A DNA stretch of 19,746 bases from an uncultured Blautia sp. (GTDB lineage Bacteria > Bacillota > Clostridia > Lachnospirales > Lachnospiraceae). The DNA lies in the NCBI GenBank assembly GCA_902476765.1, contig CABSEJ010000045.1:1-19746 (forward strand), read 5' to 3'. Under the pieces are notes generated by a model that saw nothing but the letters and a program-made list of their open reading frames with translations, did not search any database and was not told the origin of the DNA. Of the stretch, positions 4,302 through 13,022 are shown piece after piece. The position numbers and the translations under genes were made by a program. Each line of letters starts with the position of its first letter. Positions within the stretch are counted from its first letter, which is position 1.

Positions 4302-6671
4302 AGCTGGCTTTTGGATCTTCTGGTAGATGCGATTAAAGAAATGGTATCCCAGTTTCTCGTTGATATGATGGGATTAATTACGGATGTATTTACAGATTTA
4401 CTATCTTGTAACCTCTCCCTGTTTGAAGAATTGTTTTCTGTAGTAGGAAGTTTGTACCAGAATGTGATCGTCCCTATGGGAATTGCGCTGTTGCTTATGA
4501 TCCTGATCTGGCAGCTGTTCAAATCCATGTTCGGGAAGGTTGGAATAAATGCTGAAGAACCAATCGAGTTAATTGGACGTTCTTCCATCTGCTTGTTCTT
4601 TGTGGTTGCTTCAAAGCCTGTTATTAATTACATATTGAAAATTGCGGGAACGCCATATCAATGGGTGATTGGAACCGACATCAAGGTGCAAAGTTTTTCG
4701 GAGTATGTAACTGCCTTAGAGGGCATTACAGCACCGCTAGGGCTTGGGACAGTCAGTATTGCAATTCTAATGCTTATCATGCAGTTTGTGGTGGCTTGGA
4801 ACTACTTTAAAATGTTGTTCATTATTGCGGAGAGGTATGTCTTACTGGGCGTATTTTCCTATACAGCACCGCTGGCATTTGCAACCGGTGGATCTAAGTC
4901 CACGAACAACATCCTTGCATCCTGGTCGAAAATGTTTGGTGGACAGGTAGTTCTAATCATCTTAAATGCCTGGTGTTTAAAGATGTTTTTGTCTGGTTAT
5001 GGAAATATGATGGCAAGCGGTTATGGTTTCACGAAGTTTTTTGTAGCAACTTTGTGTCTGGTGGGCTTTTGTAAAATTACATTCAAGCTGGATTCTTATA
5101 TGGCGGCGTTAGGTGTGAATCTTGGACGGCCTTCCCCTGGCATGGGAGCACTTGGAGCAGCTATGGCGGCACAGCGTATTTTTTCACAGGCAGGAAGGGC
5201 ATTTTCTGGAACGGATGGAAGTGGAAACGGTACAGGAAGATCTACGAACATGGGAAACACAGACCCCACAAATGGCTTTACCGGACCGGCGGGGCCTATC
5301 CCTATGAATCCCTCTGGTGGAAATGAAGTGGATATCGAATCTTTGTTTTGGGGTGGGGATTTTGATACGGAATATCCAGAAAAGCATGGGAATGCTGCTG
5401 GAAGTGTCAAGAGTGTGAATCATTCAAATACTGCTTCAGCAAATGTGCTGGACGAACTGGGAATTCATGCAAATGGAACGGAGTCTTCTGGTACATCTTA
5501 TGTGTCTGGGACAGCCGCAACTGCTGTAACATCTGCAAGTGAAATTGAACCTGGGATGGAATCCGATGATTTCGTAGAACCGGAAGGGACTGTAATGGAT
5601 CTGAATACGGGAAGCTTACCAGAATATCAGGAAGCTTCAGGCAGAGAGGCTGTTTCTTCAGAAGGTGTTACTACAAACGAAACTATGGAAGATGGATTCT
5701 CCGAAACATTATCAAGTGTAAATGGACTGGGTGAAATGGAGAATCCAGGAGAACCTGATTTCCCGGATGGAAAAACCACAGCCCGGAGTGATCCTATGTC
5801 TTTTGAAGAGCAACCATTTGAAGGAGCATCTGCATTTAACAGTGATAATGGCATTATGGCAGAACTGGGTGAATATCCGGCTTCGGAGACAGGCATGGGG
5901 ACTTCGGATTATGCAATGGAAATGGATTTGGGAGGTGGCATTGGTAACAAAAGCCAGGAGGCGGACAGAAATACATCTTCAGAAGAAAAAGGTGAACTAT
6001 CTTATTCTGCCAGTGGTTTTGAATCGGATGTATCTGGTAGCTTAAATGGCAGGTATTCAGGTTCAGATGAAAATGTTGCAGGTGAAAACGGAGATTTTTT
6101 TGCTTCCAGTGCGGATTTGGGAATCCTGGACGCTGTGTCTGGAAATGAGAGTGTTCATGCAAATCCAGAAATGGATGTAAATGGCGCGAATAGTTTTTCG
6201 GAAGAGGCAGGAAATGTTTCTGGTAACATGTCGGATGTTCCCCAAATGGAAACGCCTATATATTCGAATTCTGGTATTTCTGGGAATATAGAAAGTGAGA
6301 AGCAGCTTACTAACATGGGAGAGCCTTTTGCACAGGAAGCAGAAGCCGGTGGCTACGGGAATTATTCTACAACTGGAAATTCTGCTGTAGACAGTTTTAC
6401 CGGAACAAATGAATCTGAAGACAGTTTTATTCAGAAACCAGACGAGTACCTGGAACAGGATAATCTGGATCCAATCGAAGAGGCAAATGACAGCTTTACA
6501 CTTCCAGAGGAAATAAATGGTATGGAAGAAATCCAGACGGAAGATGCACAAATGCCTATGAATATGGAACTGCTACGCAATCCTCATAGAATTCGGGAAA
6601 TTCCGAAATCAAGAAGTGAGTTAAGAGGACAGAAACAGGGTGACAGAGATACCGGAAGGTTGGAGGATTAA
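4299..6671 (+). CDS. VirB6/TrbL-like polytopic membrane protein with a long acidic tail
   Basis: A 790-residue protein. Residues 1-265 hold about six hydrophobic segments (roughly 54-76, 93-117, 148-178, 181-197, 215-233 and 244-263), as in VirB6/TrbL inner-membrane channel components. A Gly/Ala-rich hinge (275-300) follows. Then comes a tail of over 400 residues very rich in Ser, Gly, Glu, Asn and Asp and almost free of Lys/Arg (about 305-740), ending in a short basic segment (about 755-790, RNPHRIREIPKSR). The tail looks disordered and may project outside the membrane or bind a partner. Four bases separate it from the next gene, so the two are co-translated. The family call rests on topology and order. 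The tail is well beyond the usual VirB6 core length. Confidence 0.75.
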   Translation: MSWLLDLLVDAIKEMVSQFLVDMMGLITDVFTDLLSCNLSLFEELFSVVGSLYQNVIVPMGIALLLMILIWQLFKSMFGKVGINAEEPIELIGRSSICLFFVVASKPVINYILKIAGTPYQWVIGTDIKVQSFSEYVTALEGITAPLGLGTVSIAILMLIMQFVVAWNYFKMLFIIAERYVLLGVFSYTAPLAFATGGSKSTNNILASWSKMFGGQVVLIILNAWCLKMFLSGYGNMMASGYGFTKFFVATLCLVGFCKITFKLDSYMAALGVNLGRPSPGMGALGAAMAAQRIFSQAGRAFSGTDGSGNGTGRSTNMGNTDPTNGFTGPAGPIPMNPSGGNEVDIESLFWGGDFDTEYPEKHGNAAGSVKSVNHSNTASANVLDELGIHANGTESSGTSYVSGTAATAVTSASEIEPGMESDDFVEPEGTVMDLNTGSLPEYQEASGREAVSSEGVTTNETMEDGFSETLSSVNGLGEMENPGEPDFPDGKTTARSDPMSFEEQPFEGASAFNSDNGIMAELGEYPASETGMGTSDYAMEMDLGGGIGNKSQEADRNTSSEEKGELSYSASGFESDVSGSLNGRYSGSDENVAGENGDFFASSADLGILDAVSGNESVHANPEMDVNGANSFSEEAGNVSGNMSDVPQMETPIYSNSGISGNIESEKQLTNMGEPFAQEAEAGGYGNYSTTGNSAVDSFTGTNESEDSFIQKPDEYLEQDNLDPIEEANDSFTLPEEINGMEEIQTEDAQMPMNMELLRNPHRIREIPKSRSELRGQKQGDRDTGRLED

Positions 6672-6674
6672 GCT

Positions 6675-8738
6675 ATGGATGACGAAAGACAAGAGAATTC
6701 CCCTCTTGATGAGGGGAGTGAAATGATCGCTCATTCGGCACAAGCTGCTTATGCGGTATCGGCTGCTGTAAAAGCTGGGAGAACTGCTGCTGGTGCGGCA
6801 GCCGGGACTGCCATGGCAGGACCGCTTGGAACATTAGTAGGAACCTTGGCTGGCAGCAAAACAGTTTGGAAGGTGTTTGGTGCTATATTTCTATTTCTTT
6901 TTTTGTGGATGTTTATTATTGCAAACATGATCGGAATTATATTTCATTATCTGGGTTTTGCCAACGCGGATTCCTATGCAAATGAGGCACAGTCCAACCA
7001 GCTTGCAAATATCAGAAGCAGAACGGAGCAAATTCTGCAAAACGCAGACTGTCAGAATGAGATATTGCAGATCATAGGACAGCAGAGGGATTTACATTTG
7101 CAGGAAATCCAGGCAGACCAGATGGAAAAATATGCTGATGCTACATTGGTTGTGGTGGATGAGTTTGAGACAAAACTAAAAAGAAGCTTATCCTATTATC
7201 TTTCTGTTATGTTCATGGATAAATGCGACAACAGCACCATATCTTCTTTCCTTGGATATTCAAATGTCCTGGGACTTGATATGGACACTAACCTTTCCAG
7301 CCCTTATGATGCCTATTTTCAGGAAGCTGCCAGGACCTATAATGTACCTGTGGCGCTGCTTCTTGCAATCTGTAAAACGGAGTCTGATTTCAGCCCGAAT
7401 GTAGTATCAGGTGCTGGGGCGATAGGCTTAATGCAGCTTATGCCGGATACGGCGGCTTCCCTTGGAGTATCCAATCCTTATGATCCGTACCAGAATATTA
7501 TGGGCGGCGCCAAATTCATCAGCCAGCTGGTAGAGCAATTTAAAGGCTATTCAAATGGCTTAGAGCTAGCAGTCGCAGGATATAATGCAGGACCTTATGC
7601 AGTTATCAAATATGGTTATCAAGTACCGCCATATTCCGAAACCCAGGCCTATGTCAAGAAAGTGTTAGGGCTTGTCGAGATTCACGATAGTACATCCGGT
7701 ACTTCTACAGAAACAAAAACAGATCAGGAGTCCCTGGAAAAGTCATATCAGGTGTTAAAGGAGGCTGTCGCACAAAATGTGGACAGTTTTTTTTCATGGA
7801 CTGTAACAGATGAACGGGAAGGCCAAATGGAACAGAAAGTCTACTGTCTGGAAGTGAATGGAAGCCGGGCAGAGACAGATGAACAGACTTATCGGCAGGT
7901 CCTGGAGCAGGGAGGCAATGCCTGGGAAGAAAAGCGGACGGTAACGACAAAGGTTGTAGAGTACACTCTGGCATTGATCTTGAACACACAGCTGACAGGC
8001 AGCAGCGGCTATCAATATAAATATGTGACAAATGAAAGCACATTCAATTTTGTATTAAAGCTGTTGGAATACCTGCAAGGCGGTGTAGATGCTGTCAAAA
8101 ATGCCCTTTACAATGTCTTTCACTGGACGGACTTTCTGACTGGCGGAACCAGTGGGGGTGATACCTATATCGGCAATATTGACGCGACTGGGGATATTAT
8201 CACCTATGATACGGTGGGAAAAGGTGTCAAAAAGGTTGTTTATTATAACCAGGGAGAAGATCCCTGGGCTACCATGTCTTATGGAGCCAGTACGATCAAA
8301 GCCTCTGGATGCGGTCCAACATCCCTTGCTATTGTAATTTCAACCTTAACCGGGCAGACGGTGACTCCGGAGATGACCTGCGCGTTTTCCATTGCAAACG
8401 GGGAATATATCTATGGGCTTGGAACATGCCATTCCTTTCCGATGAATGCAGCCCATCACTGGGGACTTAACTGTGAAAGAGTGGGAAAAGACCGAATGGG
8501 AGATGTTGTAAATGCCTTGAAAGACGGAAAAATGGTGGTGGAAATTTGTGAGGCCTACACCATCACGGGCAGTGGAAGCGGGCATTTTATTGTTCTGACA
8601 GGTGTTACCAAAGATGGCTATATCACCATTGCCGATTGTGCCAGCAGGGAACGTACTGGGAAAGTGTACAGTGTGGAAACGATTGCTTCTTACGGCCGTG
8701 ACCTGGCAGATGGAGCCTTTTGGATCATTTGGAAATGA
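6675..8738 (+). CDS. VirB1-like wall hydrolase: lytic transglycosylase plus C39-like peptidase
   Basis: A 687-residue protein. A cytoplasmic Ala/Gly-rich N-terminus (1-62) is followed by one membrane helix (about 66-94). An SLT-type lytic transglycosylase domain (about 210-325) has catalytic E236 in CKTESDF, then GAIGLMQLMPDTA and the AVAGYNAGP motif. A linker with predicted helical and strand regions follows (340-490), and finally a papain-like C39-type peptidase domain (about 510-687). Its likely triad is C546 (SGCGPTS), H637 (GSGHFIV) and D654 (TIADC). It would cut glycan strands and peptide stems to open the wall for the channel. Tn916 Orf14 has SLT with NlpC/P60, so the C39-like partner is a variation. 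The gene ends overlapping the next by ATGA. Confidence 0.9.
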   Translation: MDDERQENSPLDEGSEMIAHSAQAAYAVSAAVKAGRTAAGAAAGTAMAGPLGTLVGTLAGSKTVWKVFGAIFLFLFLWMFIIANMIGIIFHYLGFANADSYANEAQSNQLANIRSRTEQILQNADCQNEILQIIGQQRDLHLQEIQADQMEKYADATLVVVDEFETKLKRSLSYYLSVMFMDKCDNSTISSFLGYSNVLGLDMDTNLSSPYDAYFQEAARTYNVPVALLLAICKTESDFSPNVVSGAGAIGLMQLMPDTAASLGVSNPYDPYQNIMGGAKFISQLVEQFKGYSNGLELAVAGYNAGPYAVIKYGYQVPPYSETQAYVKKVLGLVEIHDSTSGTSTETKTDQESLEKSYQVLKEAVAQNVDSFFSWTVTDEREGQMEQKVYCLEVNGSRAETDEQTYRQVLEQGGNAWEEKRTVTTKVVEYTLALILNTQLTGSSGYQYKYVTNESTFNFVLKLLEYLQGGVDAVKNALYNVFHWTDFLTGGTSGGDTYIGNIDATGDIITYDTVGKGVKKVVYYNQGEDPWATMSYGASTIKASGCGPTSLAIVISTLTGQTVTPEMTCAFSIANGEYIYGLGTCHSFPMNAAHHWGLNCERVGKDRMGDVVNALKDGKMVVEICEAYTITGSGSGHFIVLTGVTKDGYITIADCASRERTGKVYSVETIASYGRDLADGAFWIIWK

Positions 8739-8749
8739 GAGGGTTGAGT

Positions 8750-9574
8750 ATGGACGGACACTTGAAATATGGATTGCTTATGGGACTATATTCTTCTGCA
8801 TTACTGGCAATGCCAATTACGGTACTTGCAAACACTGACATGCAGAATGCTACAGATCTTCCACAGATTGTATCCTGGGATGACGGACATGGATATCTGG
8901 AAAGTGGAGAAATGCTTCGGAATGGCTGGGGCTATGATACCGTCAATCCAGCTGGAAAATATGTGCTCTTTGATGAAGAGGGCGCTATCCTTAGACGCTC
9001 GGAATCCATGGAAGCAGAGTTGGAAGATAATTATATAGGTACCGAACAGGTTCCGGCAGTCATTGCATTTCGGGCACGGGTTTTTGACGGATTTGCCGGT
9101 ACGATAGAGGTTGCTTTAGAAGAACAAAATGGAGTAACCCAAACTGTATTCCTAAATGCGGACAACTTCTATGAGTGGAATCTGTCCACTGGAAGTGGAA
9201 CTTATCGGATTCAGTCTGTAAGTGCAACAGAAGGAGATCTGTCTTTTGTAACAGAGTTTTCGAATATGTATCAGAATCTTCCAGAAGAAGGTCTCCTGGT
9301 GCAAAAGATTACAGTAACAGAAGTCGTTATAGAGAATATCCATGCAGCAGGGGAAGAATCTCAGGTTGCAGAGGAAAATGAAAATCCTATTGATGAAATG
9401 AATGTGCTTCAGGAGAAAGGACAGGAAGAGGAGGCAGAGGGAATTTTAGAAAATCAAGCACAGGAGGTGAATATCGTGGATGCAGTAAAACAGAAGAATC
9501 CATTTATACTGCTCGGTATAGGGGTGGTTCTAATTGTCGCAATCGGTGGCCTGATATGGTCTAAAAAGAGATAA
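8750..9574 (+). CDS. membrane-anchored surface protein of the transfer operon
   Basis: A 274-residue protein from ATG 8750, which has GAGAGGG six bases upstream. ATG 8735 overlaps the previous stop as ATGA and is a possible coupled start adding five residues. A signal peptide (about 6-27, ending VLANT) is followed by a strand-rich ectodomain (about 30-205). This includes a GWGYD...GKYVLFDEEGAI section that recalls wall-binding repeats and a FRARVFDGFAGTIEVAL strand pair. A Glu/Gln-rich spacer (210-245) and a C-terminal helix with a KKR stop (250-274) complete it. The topology implies a cell-surface protein with its body outside. No named domain is recognised. Its place between the wall hydrolase and PrgI suggests a structural or adhesion role in the channel. 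Confidence 0.75.
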   Translation: MDGHLKYGLLMGLYSSALLAMPITVLANTDMQNATDLPQIVSWDDGHGYLESGEMLRNGWGYDTVNPAGKYVLFDEEGAILRRSESMEAELEDNYIGTEQVPAVIAFRARVFDGFAGTIEVALEEQNGVTQTVFLNADNFYEWNLSTGSGTYRIQSVSATEGDLSFVTEFSNMYQNLPEEGLLVQKITVTEVVIENIHAAGEESQVAEENENPIDEMNVLQEKGQEEEAEGILENQAQEVNIVDAVKQKNPFILLGIGVVLIVAIGGLIWSKKR

Positions 9575-9595
9575 CAGGAAAGGAGCTTCACAAAA

Positions 9596-10072
9596 ATGGC
9601 ACAAAATGACCATTCAGACGTATATATCATTCCACCTAATTTTGTAAAAGAGGGAACCTTGTTCTCTGGAAGGGCAGAAGCCCGAAACGTAGTAGAAGCG
9701 GCATTTTTGGCACTTATTGGAATCCGTTTTTTAGTATTCTTAAATCTTGGAATAAAAGGGAAGATTTATGTCGGGATCATCCTGATTCTGCCGCTTGTGA
9801 TATTGGCGGTGATCGGTGTCCAGGGCGAAAGTCTTTCCTCTTTTCTTATCCAGCTGTTTTCATATCTTGTAAAACGGCGTGTGTTGACAGAGCCAAGCAG
9901 TCAGTACCGTTTAAAGAGAAACCGCCGTATTCGGAAGCAGCAGAAAAAACGCTGTAGACGGGAACGTAAAAAGAGAAAAAAGGAGGGTGGCAGAGATCGG
10001 AAGCGAAATCGAAGAGCTGAAGAGGAAACTGAAGGAGGCAAAAGAAGCCGAGAAACTAGAAAAAAAGGATAA
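9596..10072 (+). CDS. PrgI/VirB3-like membrane protein
   Basis: A 158-residue protein. After a short cytoplasmic start with VYIIPPNF, GTLFSGR and EARNVVEA it has two hydrophobic segments (about 35-52 and 57-74). It then has FSYLVKRRVL and a very basic low-complexity tail (about 104-158). This layout matches PrgI/VirB3 proteins, which sit beside VirB4 in type IV secretion systems. AGGAAAGGAG provides the ribosome binding site. The last 86 bases overlap the start of virB4 in a different frame. The tail encoded there is nearly pure Arg/Lys/Glu, as expected when the frame is constrained by the other gene, so the functional protein may end near residue 115. Confidence 0.8.
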   Translation: MAQNDHSDVYIIPPNFVKEGTLFSGRAEARNVVEAAFLALIGIRFLVFLNLGIKGKIYVGIILILPLVILAVIGVQGESLSSFLIQLFSYLVKRRVLTEPSSQYRLKRNRRIRKQQKKRCRRERKKRKKEGGRDRKRNRRAEEETEGGKRSRETRKKG

Positions 10073-12812
10073 ACGGAAGCAGGAACGTGAGAAAAAGAAA
10101 TCTGCCAGTCTTCAGAAGCGTCAGGATGTGCAGGAAGAAAAGCTTCGGAAAAAAGAAGACAGACTACAGGCACAAAAAGAAAGAAGGGAAGCTGCGGTCC
10201 GGTTTCATGAACAGGAAGCAGAAGAACGCAGTCTTCGGAAAAATCTGGCGGTGCAGGCTGACGAAAAAGATGGAAAAGAAAAACAGCCTATTCCAGTCAA
10301 TGATGCAGAACCAGTAGAAGCAAAAGGCAGGGAAGAGAACAGCAGTGACCTGGATATCCTTCCGGTAACCTGGGCGTCTTCCTATTTGCCAGTTAGCCAG
10401 ATCAGAAATGGTGTGATCAAAACAAAAGATGAGAGGTACATTAAGATCATAGAGATTTTACCCATCAATTTCCTATTACGTTCTGCATCTGAAAAAAGAA
10501 ACATTATATATTCTTTTGCGTCCTATTTGAAAATTGCACCGCCCAATTTACAGTTCAAGATTTTATCCAAAAAGGCGGATATCAAGGATTACATAGAGAA
10601 GATACGAAGAGAAGCAGAACAGGAAACAGATGAACGGTGTCGGACTTTACAGGAAGATTATGCAAAGCTCCTGACACAACTGGGAACCAGGGAAGCCATT
10701 ACACGGCGTTTCTTTCTCATTTTTGAATATCCATTAAGCGGAACCAAATCCGTAAATGAAAGAGATATGTTTTTATACTTGCAATCGGCGGTACAGACAG
10801 CGAAAAAATACCTTGCTATGTGCGGAAACGTAGTTCTGGAGCATAAAAATGAAACTCGGTTTTGTGTGGAAGTGTTTTACCAGCTCTTAAACCGGGATAC
10901 CAGCTTGAAGGCAACGCTTGATGAGCGCATTGAAAAAGTCCGAAAACATTATATCCTGGAAAATGGGAAAGAAAGTGTGGCAAAAATTCCAGTAACAGAG
11001 CTGATCGCACCAGATTCTATAAATTTTAAAAGCTATAAATATGTGATTGTGGATGGCGTGTATCATGCCTACCTCTATATCCCATCTGGCAGATACCGTT
11101 CCAGGGTGCCGGCTGGATGGCTTTCTCTTCTTATCAATGCTGGTGAAGGGATTGATATAGATCTATTTTTCTTTCGTCAGGATAAAAATAAAAGCATGGA
11201 GCGGATAGGGCGGCGGATTCGTTTGAACCGCTCCAAAATAAAAGATACCTTTGATTCCAACAGTGATTTTGATAGCTTAAGTGAATCCATTCAGGCAGGT
11301 TATTACTTGAAACGTGGACTCTCTGGAAGTGAAGAATTTTACTATATGAGTACGCTGATAACTGTAACAGGACACAGTGCGAGGGAGGTAGAATGGCGCT
11401 CAAAAGAGATGATAAAGCTGTTAAATTCGCAGGACATTGGCGTATCCAGGTGTCTGTTTGGAGAAGAGCAGGGATTTTTGTCCTCTCTTCCCCTGTTATG
11501 TCTGGATAAAAGAATTTATGAAAGGTCAAAACGAAATGTATTAACATCAGGAGCTGCAGCCTGTTATCCTTTTACCGCCTATGAGATGTCGGATAAAGAT
11601 GGTATTCTGATGGGGGTAAATAAGGCAAACAGTTCTCTTGTTCTGGTAGATATATTTAATACAGCTGTTTATAAGAATGCCAATATAGTTATATTTGGCA
11701 CCTCTGGATCCGGGAAAACCTTTACCATGCAGCTCATGGCACTCCGCATGCGTCGGAAAAATATCCAGGTATTTATCATTGCCCCGGATAAAGGGCATGA
11801 ATTTGCCAGGGCCTGCAATAATATTGGAGGAACGTTTATTCAGATTTCGCCAGCCTCCTCCAACTGTATCAATGTTATGGAAATCAGGCAGTCAGATAAA
11901 GTAACCAGCGAGCTGTTGGATGGATATGTTTCGGAAAGATCGGAACTTGCCGTGAAGATTCAAAGCCTGCATATCTTTTTCAGTCTTCTGGTGCCAGATA
12001 TGACGCATGAGGAAAAGCAGCTCCTGGATGAAGCTATGGTAATCTGTTATCAGGAAAAAGGAATTACCCATGATAACCAGAGCCTGTTTGATCCGATAAA
12101 ACCGGGCTGTTATAGAAAAATGCCAATCCTGGGTGATTTACATGAAGTTCTTCTTCGAAAAGAAGAGTGTAAGCGGCTTGCGAATATCTTAAAACGTCTG
12201 GTAAACGGTTCTGCAGCCAGCTTTAACCAGCAGACCAATGTGGATCTGAATAATAAATATGTGGTGCTGGATATTTCTGAATTATCGGGAGATCTGTTGA
12301 TTGGGATGTTTGTGGCTCTGGACTATGTATGGTCACGGACGAAAGAGGACCGAACCAGGGAAAAAGCAATCTTTATTGATGAAGCCTGGAAGCTGTTGTC
12401 ATCTAATGAACTTGCAGCTGACTACATCCAGGAAATCTATAAAACCATTCGTGCTTATGGCGGGGCGGCAATCAGTGCCTCGCAGGATCTTGTAGATTAT
12501 TATGAGTTAAATGGAGGTAAGATCGGAAGAGGTATTTTAAGCAACGCCAAGACCAAAATCATTTTAAACCTGGAAGTGGCAGAGGCAGAACTGATACAAA
12601 AGGAACTGGATTTATCAGAAGCGGAGTTTAATTCTATTGTTCACTTTGAGAGAGGTTGTGGACTTATTTCAACAAATAGCAATAACCTGGTTGTTGAGTT
12701 TAAAGCAAGTCAGTTAGAAAAGGATCTGATCACAACAGACCGGAAGGACCTGCAGAAATTAAAAGGCAGGATTCAAAAGTATGGGGAATCCGCTTATGGA
12801 AACACGGAATGA
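9987..12812 (+). CDS. VirB4-like conjugation ATPase
   Basis: A 941-residue cytoplasmic ATPase that powers channel assembly and substrate transfer. A charged coiled-coil N-terminus (1-115) precedes the conserved VirB4 N-domain (about 120-540, beginning near LPVTWASSYLPV). The ATPase domain follows, with Walker A GTSGSGKT (571-578) and Walker B FIDEAW (D798-E799). A SASQD segment (about 831-835) and a GILSNAKTKI segment follow, as in the TraC/VirB4 family. The only in-frame start before the conserved core is the GTG at 9987, but AGGAGG abuts it with no spacer. The true start, or a frameshift from PrgI, is therefore uncertain. The stop (12810-12812) lies within the left arm of the repeat array that follows. 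Confidence 0.93.
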   Translation: MAEIGSEIEELKRKLKEAKEAEKLEKKDKRKQEREKKKSASLQKRQDVQEEKLRKKEDRLQAQKERREAAVRFHEQEAEERSLRKNLAVQADEKDGKEKQPIPVNDAEPVEAKGREENSSDLDILPVTWASSYLPVSQIRNGVIKTKDERYIKIIEILPINFLLRSASEKRNIIYSFASYLKIAPPNLQFKILSKKADIKDYIEKIRREAEQETDERCRTLQEDYAKLLTQLGTREAITRRFFLIFEYPLSGTKSVNERDMFLYLQSAVQTAKKYLAMCGNVVLEHKNETRFCVEVFYQLLNRDTSLKATLDERIEKVRKHYILENGKESVAKIPVTELIAPDSINFKSYKYVIVDGVYHAYLYIPSGRYRSRVPAGWLSLLINAGEGIDIDLFFFRQDKNKSMERIGRRIRLNRSKIKDTFDSNSDFDSLSESIQAGYYLKRGLSGSEEFYYMSTLITVTGHSAREVEWRSKEMIKLLNSQDIGVSRCLFGEEQGFLSSLPLLCLDKRIYERSKRNVLTSGAAACYPFTAYEMSDKDGILMGVNKANSSLVLVDIFNTAVYKNANIVIFGTSGSGKTFTMQLMALRMRRKNIQVFIIAPDKGHEFARACNNIGGTFIQISPASSNCINVMEIRQSDKVTSELLDGYVSERSELAVKIQSLHIFFSLLVPDMTHEEKQLLDEAMVICYQEKGITHDNQSLFDPIKPGCYRKMPILGDLHEVLLRKEECKRLANILKRLVNGSAASFNQQTNVDLNNKYVVLDISELSGDLLIGMFVALDYVWSRTKEDRTREKAIFIDEAWKLLSSNELAADYIQEIYKTIRAYGGAAISASQDLVDYYELNGGKIGRGILSNAKTKIILNLEVAEAELIQKELDLSEAEFNSIVHFERGCGLISTNSNNLVVEFKASQLEKDLITTDRKDLQKLKGRIQKYGESAYGNTE

Positions 12813-12984
12813 CACATAAAGGACGTATAGAAAACGTATAGAGTACGGCATATATGACGCATTCGTGTTTGAAAAAATGGTAAATGTCATTCATGACGTA
12901 TAGAAAGACACATATAAGACGTATTATCACAAAAAATGTGAATGTTGTTATAAATGACGTAAAGAAAACGTCCTTTATGCGTCA
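12810..12984. repeat. iteron-like phased repeat array bounded by a 17-bp inverted repeat
   Basis: The outer arms are 12810-12826 and 12968-12984, reverse complements with one mismatch. Between them, motifs around ACG (best form TGACGTATAGAAA) recur on the + strand with their central C at 12813, 12824, 12835, 12846 and 12858, then 12897, 12909 and 12920, then 12958 and 12969. Within each cluster the spacing is 11-12 bases, close to one helical turn. This is the gap between virB4 and the next gene, and I see no gene in it. It may be a protein-binding array: a transfer regulator site, replication origin or oriT-associated site. Confidence 0.7.
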
Positions 12985-13022
12985 TAGAGATAATTGAAAA
13001 GATTGGCTGGAGGTATTAAAAA

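Noticed and set aside
6063..6551. 162-residue ORF on the - strand within the VirB6-like gene
   Set aside because: It lies opposite a long real gene with membrane-protein and low-complexity composition, has no ribosome site, and its Phe/Ile/Arg/Cys-rich sequence is typical of a shadow of Glu/Asn/Ser-rich codons.
12810..12984. CRISPR array
   Set aside because: Motifs are short, degenerate and spaced 11-12 bp, without unique spacers of about 30 bp or cas genes.
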